A stretch of 64,000 bases of DNA, taken from positions 1-64,000 of the forward strand of contig JAUCBJ010002077.1 of the NCBI GenBank assembly GCA_032718475.1. The letters run 5' to 3'. This DNA comes from Nemertoderma westbladi (taxonomy: Eukaryota > Xenacoelomorpha > Nemertodermatida > Nemertodermatidae). Position 1 is the first letter of the stretch. Each line of letters begins with the position of its first letter. Shown piece after piece: positions 55,927 through 64,000 of this stretch. The notes below the pieces were generated by a model. The model was not told where the DNA came from, ran no database searches, and was given only the letters and a program-made list of their open reading frames with translations. A program made the position numbers and the translations under genes.

Positions 55927-56015
55927 GTCAGCGGGGTATAACTTTTGCGTAGAGGTATAGCCTACATAGAGGCTACGTGTAGATGCACGTGTAGGGTGAA
56001 TGTAGGTAGGTATTT
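55927..56015. repeat. Inverted repeat arm, left
   Basis: GGGGTATAACTTTTGCGTAG and GGTATAGCCTACATAGAGGC recur as reverse complement at 58683-58795. The right arm has about 20 bp more of the TACATGTAG-like segment. Confidence 0.85.
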
Positions 56016-56040
56016 AAAAACAACAATGATGAATGAATAG

Positions 56041-56500
56041 GCCTACACGGGGTACCCGGACCCGAACTTCCTCGATGAGATGCGAATGCGGCGAACGGGG
56101 GTGGTACCCGGAACAACCACGAAGAGATGCGCATATGGAGGGCGGTGGTACCCGAAACAACCAGGAGGAGATGCGAATACGTCGAATGGGGGTCCCCTGA
56201 ATACCCACGAGACGGAGCCTATCAATACTACAGTACTGACAGAGGAAAAAACGACTGAACGATATACCGATACATACTGTAGATCTTATGATCCTGCGGG
56301 TTCAGGCATGGAGGCTTATGACTTTGTATGGGCCGAACGACCCGAACCTGATGTTTCCGCAGTCAAGGAGGAATCGACTAACGGTTAGGGTTAGAACTCG
56401 TCGTCGGTGTCCATGAGGGTCTGAGGATGAGTGGGTAATTCAACAAAACGCTAACAATGATACTGGACTGACTGATTGAACCAGAGTGGCGATGGTAGTC
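56041..56500 (+). repeat. Dispersed repeat, copy 2 (related to 47977-48480)
   Basis: Contains the GGTACCCGGAACAACCACGA-type phrase three times, each spaced by about 45 bp. It then has CCTGCGGGTTCAGG and AGTCAAGGAGGAATCGACTAACGG. An open frame here is a by-product of the repeat. Confidence 0.7.
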
Positions 56501-57480
56501 GCTGATGTATATATATTATATATATTATATATATCATGTATTGATTGTTAGTAGATATTTTTTTATAGTATTTGTTTATTAAATTGTCTTCAATGTCTAT
56601 ATTGATAATATTGTGTGCTGTGCTGATTATACTTATTTTTCATTTTATAAATCTTGCTGTGGCCGTTTTAATCTACTAAACTGCCGTATCAATTTCATGA
56701 TATTTTAATGGATATGCAATTTAACTTCTTCTTTCTATTAACTTTCAATGCAATCAAATATAACTGTAAAGCTATTGACTTTCGTGTTATTGTTTTGCTG
56801 TTACTTCGAGATGGGATTTGAATCCCATCGGATTACTGATTAAATCCCATCATCGAGATGGGAATACTTTATAATGAAACAGTGTGGTGGTCCGCGGGAT
56901 AGTGGGAAGGGATGGGACTGTTGCTGGTTGGTGGAATGTGACTACCTGAAAAATTAAAACAAACAAAACTTCCAGACTTCTATATTTTTACTTTCAAAAC
57001 AAAACGTCCAAAACATTTCAATGCTGAAGTAGTGTTCAAGTCCCATGGATGTACAGTATGGTTGATAAACAGATAAAGAGGGGCAGAGGGGGTCAGGGTT
57101 TCTGGTAGACTATAGTCCCCGCGATGATAGCTGTTCTTGTTTAGGTTACTCTTACTCAATAAACATATAAATCAGAACGATTTAATCTAATGGAACGATG
57201 CCTTTCGTGGCGTTAGCATACTCAAATTTATTAGGGCATAATATTTATGACGAGTAAGGGACTTTAGTATAATCAGAACGCGATGTTTGATATTTATACA
57301 GTACTGCAGTATGCAGTAAAACCTGTTGTCTGACAGCAGACAGGTCTGCAGGTTGATGTACCGTATTGTACCGTGGAGATCAGAGATTATTGCCATACAT
57401 CCTGATTGACGACCGTGTATCACGTTACTGCAAGTTGACACATAAATTACATTAATATCTATAGGACTACACCTACTCTC
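56501..57480. other. Intergenic, AT-rich
   Basis: A TATATA tract lies at about 56507-56535 and repeated GATGGGA(T/A)TT phrases at about 56810-56865. No gene recognised. Confidence 0.4.
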
Positions 57481-57546
57481 CCAAATCTCTGGATGGCACA
57501 TTCACAAGAATGCTACGCCGGGTTCATTGTGTCAAGTACAATGCAC
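57481..57546 (+). pseudogene. LINE fragment, left of inserted element
   Basis: Continuous with 58340 onward once the element between them is ignored. It matches the LINE at 53888-53948. Confidence 0.9.
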
Positions 57547-58339
57547 TAGGGCTCGATCGGAGTTGGGATTTGGCCGGAGCCGGAGCAGGAGCCGGAGTTG
57601 GACAATTTGGCCGGAGCAGGAGCCGGAGTTTTTCAAAAATTTTAAAAATCAAAAATTTTCAAAAATTTATTTAAAAAAAAAATAAAGTACGGTATGGTTA
57701 TCGTAGGCCAATCGCTCATAATCAATCATACTGTAGGTCTAATTAATTTCATAATTTATAGATTTACGAATTTTCAATTTAAATTTAGTAATTAATCTAT
57801 CACGGACAGACGGCCTGCCGCTGACGGCGACGGCCTGACGGCTAAAAATTACCTACAGTACCTAACTCACTAACTGTCTAACTGTGGTAGAGGTGTGTAC
57901 TGTAGGTAGCCTACCGCTGTACCGTACGTGTACCAGTACTGCAGTACAGTATGCTGACATGACAGCAGTAAATGGCTGTCGTGGTACAGTCTGACAGTGT
58001 ACAATCATAGCATTTACAATTTTTTACAGTAGGGCCTATCTGTAACAGTCTGCTAGTCAGCCAGCTGGCCAGTACCAGTACTACATACGACAGTACAGTC
58101 AACTGTCAGTCAGTCATTGACTTTAAGTAAATACGGCAGTATTATCAGATTATACTTGAGATTGAAGCTGTACTACAGTACCTACTTATAGTGTTAAATA
58201 ATTGTTCAGATTAGAATATGCACGAAATATAATACTTTATTAAAAAATTAACTCCGGCAATATTTTTACCGGAGCCGGAGCCGGAGGTGCCAAAATGGCC
58301 GGAGCCGGAGCCGGAGGCCGGAGCTCCGATCGAGCCCTA
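57547..58339. mobile_element. hAT-like miniature element, 793 bp, with perfect 8-bp TSD
   Basis: Terminal repeats TAGGGCTCGATCGGAG and CTCCGATCGAGCCCTA. CAATGCAC is duplicated exactly on both sides (57539-57546 and 58340-58347), and the interrupted LINE gives the empty-site sequence. The subterminal zones repeat GGCCGGAGCCGGAGC on both sides. No transposase. The 8-bp duplication points to hAT. Confidence 0.93.
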
Positions 58340-58682
58340 CAATGCACACATCTCCAACCAGACACTATATAACATTGGAGGTGTCTCATTGGTTCCCCCA
58401 AGCTTGACACTAGAACAAAATCGCCTCCGCTTTGCAGGACATTGCTTTCGCCGTGAGGACCAGCCAGTGCATAATCTTGTACTTTGGCAGCCTCATGGAG
58501 TGAATAAGCATGGTGGACAGCCCATGACTTTCTTGAGACGCATCTTAAAGGACACTGGCCTTAAAGATGCGGATGATCTAGCAAATGTCATGGGTGATAG
58601 GGAGTTGTGGCGGTGCAATTTTGTTGACAAGCCGGCACAGCATTCTTAAAAATGCAGCATGCCGATCCTAGTAGTAGTAGTA
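58340..58682 (+). pseudogene. LINE 3' end, right of inserted element
   Basis: Reads NAHISNQTLYNIGGVSLVPPSLTLEQNRLRFAGHCFRRE onward to LANVMGD and the stop, then the short TAG-repeat tail. This part of the frame is open. Confidence 0.88.
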
Positions 58683-58795
58683 GTACACCTACCTACATTC
58701 ACCCTACACGTGCATCTACATGTAGGCTACACATACCTACATGTAGCCTCTATGTAGGCTATACCTCTACGCAAAAGTTATACCCCAGTCAGCGG
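58683..58795. repeat. Inverted repeat arm, right
   Basis: Partner of 55927-56015, starting directly at the LINE's TAG tail. Confidence 0.85.
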
Positions 58796-59137
58796 TCCGT
58801 CATGGGCGTATATTCCTACAATATTATACTGTATCGTATCCCTGAGTCAGTGAGTGTTAAAACTGAAAGTATCGGTACTTATTGACTTACTGATGTACAG
58901 TAATATGAACCAAGGCACACTGCAGCTTGAAAACATTTTCAGATTTTTGAATACTGCTGTACTGGTTAATACGGTTTTGATGTAGGCTGGTAGGGCCAGA
59001 CATGCTGCCTTTTTAATAAGCTGGCAAGTTCAGAAGTAGGCCTACATTTGCTTCATTACTCGGTTACGCGAACCCGAACTGCAGTCAGGCTGTCAGGCAG
59101 TTGCAGTACACAGCTGCACAGGCAGAGAGGGTACCGG
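58796..59137. other. Intergenic, no gene seen
   Basis: Nothing recognised. The last 5 bp (ACCGG) are the proposed target duplication of the next element. Confidence 0.4.
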
Positions 59138-59763
59138 CAGTAGGGAACATACCCTTACACCTTAAATAAGCTCCAAAAGTGGGTTCTTATTTAAGGAAAA
59201 TGGCTCTTATTTAGGGGTTTTTGGGCCTTTTTTGGATATTTTTTCGATATAATATGCAATAAATTGTTTCAGGAAAAAATACCGCATAATTTTATTTCAC
59301 AATGTAAAAGTTTGGTCTTTCTTGAACATAATGCAAAAAACCAGAAAACATTTCACCGTCCGGTTTTTTTTCTACAAGCGTTTTAAAATTGCATCAAAAC
59401 GATCGAGATTGTATCGAGATTGTACATATAAATACTAAAAGTCCTTAAATAAGAACTTTTTGACATGGGTTTCTTATTTAGGTATACAATTTCATTCCAA
59501 AATCTGCATACTCCTTATCCTTAAATAAATTAAATATTTTATCATTTCTCATATATTGAATAAATTAAATAAAAAAATTAAATTACTAAAATAAATTAAA
59601 TTAAATATCCCTATATAATGTATCTTATAACCTCGTCTCCCAGCCTCGTCCTCCTTCTGCCCTTTATCTGCTTATGACAGTTATGTATGACCTAACTCCC
59701 TAACCTGGACAGGACATTGCAAGACTGCATAAGGGAGCTTCTGAACTTAATTTGATAGGTGCA

Positions 59764-59963
59764 AAAATGCACAACGAGCAACAATGGCCGAACAACAACG
59801 AGCAACAACTGAACAATGAGTAACAAAACAACGAGCAACAACGAGTAACATTGAGCAACAATGAGCAATAATAAAGTACAACAACAAGCAAACGAGTAAT
59901 AATGAGGAACAATGACTGAACGAGCAACAATGAGCAACAACGAGTAACATTGAGCAACAATTT
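59764..59963. repeat. GAGCAACAA/GAGTAACAT array, left arm
   Basis: Degenerate units of about 10 bp such as CGAGCAACAA, TGAGCAACAA and CGAGTAACAT. The right-arm counterparts read on the opposite strand. Confidence 0.9.
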
Positions 59964-60940
59964 TGATTTTGATTTTTTGATTTATATTTCTAATTAATGT
60001 ATTGTTATACTGTTATATTATAATTAATAGTAGTTGGATAAAATCGATTTATATCGAGCGAGCGGGAATTCGAGCAGCACGTGATCAGATACTTACTCGA
60101 AATAATTCAATAGTAGGTCAGATAATGGGTCTGACTGTTAGTTTTTGCTTTAAATTTTGAAATATAGTCTTCTGCCCGGATATCGTTTGAAAAAATGTAT
60201 TTTTATCAAAAAACTAATTGTCAGACCACCTTGAGGACCATTTAAAATTTTAATTTATTAGAATTTTAAAATGAGTCATACACGCTCTAGAACATCTAGT
60301 TTACTCTTCAAATTTTGACATGGCGCTCATTTTGTGTCAAAGATGTCAGGTAAAAAAGCTCATGAACATAGCTATAATCAGAGCTCTCCACCAGAGCCTC
60401 CAATATTGCATTTTTTGACATTTTTCAGATTCTTCACCCAGATATTCAGTCATACAGACTATCTGATTATCAGTTTACCTACTAAAGTTATATGATTCGA
60501 ATCATTATGAGTCACTCTAACCGGGAAAACTAAAATAACAGATAAACTAGTTGTCAGACTAATGTACTGAGGTCTCAAATGTGGACATTTTTCAAAAATT
60601 CGCATTTTTGAGGCAACTTTGAAATCGTCTGACAACTTTCTGATTAATAGTTTATTCATTTAGTAATAAAAATATTGAAGTTCAGGCATCGTTTATTTAG
60701 AATCACATACAATTAACATTAAACTGATAATCAGATCAACTGCAGACACCACTTCAAATAATGTACTTCACTGGTTTTTGGAATTTCGCCAAATTTAAAA
60801 CATCAATATTTCGAGAACGGCTAAACCAAATCGGCTGAAATTTTCACCACATCGTTTTTTCACTAGAATTGATAAGTGGTTAAAATTTCGTCAAAAATTT
60901 CCGACCCTTGCCACACCGATTGGTCGAATTAGCATGGAAT

Positions 60941-61111
60941 GACCCGTTGTTGCTCGTTGTTGTACTTTATTATTGCTCATTGTTGCTCAATGTTACTCGT
61001 TGTTACTCATTGTCATTGTTGCTCATTGTTACTCGTTGTTCATCATGTCCTCGTTGTTGCTCATTGTTGCTCGTTGTTTCTCAATGTTACTCGTTGTTGC
61101 TCGTTATTACT
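60941..61111. repeat. GTTGCTCGTT array, right arm, inner part
   Basis: Same units as the left arm on the other strand. It is separated from its continuation (62529-62880) by the nested element. Confidence 0.9.
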
Positions 61112-61203
61112 AGGATGGCTAAAACGTCTGTCCTTATCTGATCTGATCTGATCTGATCTGACGGTATCTGACACTTGTTCCACCTTGCAGCCTTGGTTCA
61201 GAG

Positions 61204-61460
61204 TCCACCTTGGTGTAGTGGTTATATTGAATTCACGTCTCGTGGAGGTTGTGGGTTCAATCCCGGCATGGGGGCCAAGGTAGTTTTCGTTTCGGCACGA
61301 ATGTTTTTAAGGGTTTAACGAGGAATCTCTGCCTTGCATCCTTAAATGATAGCTAAATGAGTACTGGAGTTTCTGCCCATGTCAGCATGTGAAGTTTCCC
61401 CGGTATTCCCCTTAAACACGGGGGGGGGGGGGGGGCGGGTCAATATAACACCTCCCCCTC
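61204..61460 (+). mobile_element. tRNA-derived SINE-like sequence
   Basis: TGGTGTAGTGG (61211-61221) fits a pol III A box and GGTTCAATCCC (61254-61264) a B box, 43 bp apart as in a tRNA. Acceptor and T stems no longer pair well, so it is not a working tRNA gene. The body continues past a 16-nt poly(G) run. Its right end is uncertain. Confidence 0.65.
61420..61435. repeat. Poly(G) run, 16 nt
   Basis: An uninterrupted G run inside the SINE-like body. Confidence 0.95.
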
Positions 61461-61563
61461 TGAAACAACGATACTAACTGAAACGAACTAAAAGGAATTC
61501 AAATAAAATAAGCTAGAAATTTTAAACTTGTTTTTAGCGGCTGGAGCCAAATTTTGATGCCGG

Positions 61564-61796
61564 CCCATGTGAAGAATACCAGGATTTACCTTTTCGGTCG
61601 ACTTTTAGTGGAATTTTATATACGGTATGCAGATTTTAATTTTTTTTTGTTTATCTTTATTAAGTGTATTATAGAGAGCTTATTTATGGCTTATAACCTG
61701 TACATACAGACATATACTAATTCGTTTATTGTTTTGGTTATATTCAGCCCTTCTGTAACCGTGTTTTTGGTGAAAACCTGGTATTCTTCACATGGG
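61564..61796. mobile_element. 233-bp miniature inverted-repeat element
   Basis: CCCATGTGAAGAATACCAGG at the left is an exact reverse complement of 61777-61796. The left part resembles 48797-48975. A third, shorter GTGAAGAATACCAG follows at about 61848. No clear target duplication. Confidence 0.75.
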
Positions 61797-61977
61797 GGTA
61801 ACTGCAAAGTGAAATATAACGGCAAAGTCTGGTATTCTTAGCCAATGTGAAGAATACCAGAATACCTTACTACTACATAATAGTACTTAACTAATTATGT
61901 TTATGCTAATTATTTATCAGCCTATTATTGCCACATGGGTGTGTGGGTGGATGGGAATGTGGGAAGGTTCCCGCTGG

Positions 61978-62160
61978 TTGTTTATTGTTTTGGTTAGAAA
62001 AGTCAGCCGCGGTAACATTCTCCTTTCTCTCAATTGGTAGGTAACAAAATAGTTTATTGTTTTGGTTAGAAAACGGTGTCTCTGTAACCTGCTCCTTTCC
62101 CTCAATTTGTAGGTAACCACGTAGTTTATTGTTTTGGTTAGGAAACTGAGACTGGTTAGA
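61978..62160. repeat. Tandem repeat, about 70 bp, three units
   Basis: Units start with TTTATTGTTTTGGTTAG at about 61981, 62055 and 62124 and contain CTCCTTTC...CTCAATT...GTAGGTAAC. The minus-strand reading frame across it reflects the repeat. Confidence 0.85.
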
Positions 62161-62528
62161 GACTGTATCAGCTGGCAATATTGGGCATGTTAAGTGTTTC
62201 TTAATATACACACCACACAGTAGGCCTAGAGATACCCCTTCCTGCCTTCCCTTTCTGCCTTTAGCGTAACAAACCTTCATCATATATCGCATTTTTAATA
62301 TGTAATAACATGCCTTTGTGCATTAGATGCATACCGGTATGCCTGTACTGCTACGTAACAGGGCAACGTGAAACATGATCTCCTATTCCAGTATTCAGCT
62401 ATTGGCTATTTAATTTACCTTCAAAGACAGTTAGGTAAATATTATATCTCTTTCTACTTATTCTCTTCTACTCTTATCTCTTTTAGATGCTGTCAGATCA
62501 GATAAGGACAGACGTTTTATTCTACCTC

Positions 62529-62880
62529 CGTTATTACTCGTTGTTGCTCGTTGTTACTCGTTGTTGCTCGTTCAGTCGTTGTTCCTCATTATTGCTCATT
62601 GTTGCTCGTTGTTGTACTTTATTATTGCTCATTTTTGCTCGTTGTGGCTCATTGTCTGATTGTTGCTCAATGTTACTCGTTGTTGCTCATTGTTGCTCGT
62701 TCAGTCATTGTTCCTCATTATTACTCGTTTGCTTGTTGTTGTACTTTATTATTGCTCATTGTTGCTCAATGTTACTCGTTGTTGCTCGTTGTTTTGTTAC
62801 TCATTGTTCAGTTGTTGCTCGTTGTTGTTCGGCCATTGTTGCTCGTTGTTGTTCGGCCATTGTTGCTCGTTGTGCATTTT
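62529..62880. repeat. GTTGCTCGTT array, right arm, outer part
   Basis: Continuation of 60941-61111 beyond the nested element. It is longer than the left-arm array (about 350 versus 200 bp), including a duplicated GTTGTTCGGCCATTGTTGCTC unit. Confidence 0.9.
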
Positions 62881-63536
62881 TGCACCTATCAAATTAAGTT
62901 CAGAAGCTCCCTTATGCAGTCTTGCAATGTCCTGTCCAGGTTAGGGAGTTAGGTCATACATAACTGTCATAAGCAGATAAAGGGCAGGAGGACGAGGCTG
63001 GGAGACGAGGTTATAAGATACATTATATAGGGATATTTAATTTAATTTATTTTAGTAATTTAATTTTTTTATTTAATTTATTCAATATATGAGAAATGAT
63101 AAAATATTTAATTTATTTAAGGATAAGGAGTATGCAGATTTTGGAATGAAATTGTATACCTAAATAAGAAACCCATGTCAAAAAGTTCTTATTTAAGGAC
63201 TTTTAGTATTTATATGTACAATCTCGATGTCTTAAATAAGGTAAATTTAAAAAATCCCCCTTATTTAGGAACTGGTCGTATTTTTGATGCAATTTTAAAA
63301 CGCTTGTAGAAAAAAAACCGGACGGTGAAATGTTTTCAGATTTTTTGCATTATGTTCAAGAAAGACCCAACTTTTATATTGTGAAATAAAATTATGCGGT
63401 ATTTTTTCCTGAAACAAGTTCTTGCATATTATGTCGAAAAAATATCCAAAAAAGGCCCAAAAACCCCTAAATAAGAGCCATTTTCCTTAAATAAGAACCC
63501 ACTTTTGGAGCTTATTTAAGGGTATGTTCCCTACTG

Positions 63537-64000
63537 ACCGGCAGGCGGCAGACCTGTCTACCTGTCTACAGCAGTATGCAGTACCCTACTACAGTAGACC
63601 AGTAGACTCGAAGACTGTCGTCAAGCGGTCAGGTCCACTATCAGAATCAGACTATCTGACTATATCCAGGCTGCCACTGCCAGCGGCCAGGCGTTCGCGT
63701 TGGTGTTTCCTAGTACCGGTACAGTACCGGTACTGCAGTGTGCAGTAGTAGGTCAGTAGGTAGGCCTATTGATGTATTAAGAGACCAAGCACCCCAGGCC
63801 CAGGTTGGAATTTCTGTCATATGTCTGTATGTAGAGTTTTCTCAACATGTATGGCGCGCATTAAGGATCCTGGCGCGGAGCAACAGCCAACAGGCTGACA
63901 CCTGCAACCTGACACCTGACAGGGCTACTGCTAACCAACGCAATACAGCAATAGTTTTTAAATACCGGTACAGACTGACAGAATGCGATTATAGATTAAA
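63537..64000. other. Window end, no gene seen
   Basis: Rich in TACCGGTA and CAGTACTG-type palindromes. No gene recognised. Confidence 0.4.

Larger units (their letters stand above)
61112..62528. mobile_element. Nested TIR element (1.4 kb) with about 10-bp TSD
   Basis: Inside its ends, TAAAACGTCTGTCCTTATCT on the left matches the right end in reverse complement (62487-62520). CGTTATTACT lies directly outside both ends (61102-61111 and 62529-62538). A 9- to 10-bp duplication is typical of Mutator-like elements, though the array is repetitive, which weakens the point. It carries a SINE head, a 233-bp inverted-repeat element and a small tandem repeat, but no transposase. Confidence 0.72.
59138..63536. 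mobile_element. Giant inverted-repeat (foldback) element, 4.4 kb
   Basis: The ends CAGTAGGGAACATACCCTTA (59138) and its reverse complement (to 63536) are the tips of arms of at least 625 bp (59138-59763 versus 62884-63536), each continuing inward into a GAGCAACAA-type array. ACCGG flanks both ends, a possible 5-bp target duplication. The central spacer 59964-60940 has no coding frame. The right arm is interrupted by a second element at 61112-62528. Superfamily not assigned. Confidence 0.85.

Noticed and set aside
56080-56388. 102-codon plus-strand frame
   Set aside because: It lies entirely in a dispersed repeat and has no counterpart frame in the copy at 47977.
62487-62952. Leu/Val/Cys-rich frames of over 130 codons
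   Set aside because: They arise from the GTTGCTCGTT array and occur in all three frames, so they are not genes.

Overview
This is AT-rich nuclear DNA from an animal, most likely a marine invertebrate. That rests on a metazoan-type MMS19, an arylsulfatase B/I/J-like sulfatase, the LYR protein ETFRF1, CYP2-clan P450s, BEL/Pao LTR and LINE retrotransposons, and many short inverted-repeat elements. I cannot name the phylum. There is no bacterial layout: no operons, Shine-Dalgarno sites or CRISPR. Every host gene I recognise is one uninterrupted reading frame (methyltransferase, a small membrane protein, MMS19, sulfatase, ETFRF1, two P450s), so the locus is strikingly intron-poor.

Layout. 1-12.6 kb is the gene-bearing part: a SAM methyltransferase (-), a terminal-inverted-repeat element carrying an 11-copy 39-bp minisatellite, a single-pass membrane protein (+), MMS19 (-), arylsulfatase (-) and ETFRF1 (-). 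13.9-34.7 kb is a BEL/Pao-type LTR element with exact 1160-bp LTRs and a 5-bp target duplication (CTCTC). It has gag, protease, the end of RNase H and a pre-integrase segment, but no reverse transcriptase core or integrase. A 1.7-kb structured noncoding stretch and a broken 3' gene of unknown origin follow. About 9.44 kb of this element plus its right flank was then copied in tandem, so the window has three LTRs and a second, 5'-truncated body. The duplication breakpoint lies inside a foldback transposon (34249-35326) that is intact only on the right.

35.3-41 kb is AT-rich with no gene I can support. 41-55 kb holds two diverged copies of a block carrying a single-exon P450 gene (44440-45912 and 50917-52380, both -), with LINE 3' ends and other repeats around them. 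The first P450 has lost the conserved I-helix threonine; the second keeps it. 55-64 kb is nested mobile DNA: a LINE tail split by a short element with a perfect 8-bp target duplication, and a 4.4-kb giant inverted repeat (59138-63536) itself interrupted by a 1.4-kb element that carries a tRNA-derived SINE head and a 233-bp miniature inverted-repeat element.

The host genes do not form an evident pathway. MMS19 (cytosolic Fe-S delivery), ETFRF1 (mitochondrial flavoprotein regulation), the sulfatase (lysosomal or secreted) and the P450s (ER monooxygenases) look like independent neighbours. The strongest candidates for undescribed biology are the twice-repeated pseudoknot-like RNA motif and the unknown 3' gene of the LTR element, the P450 pair with a changed catalytic residue, and the nested foldback structures.
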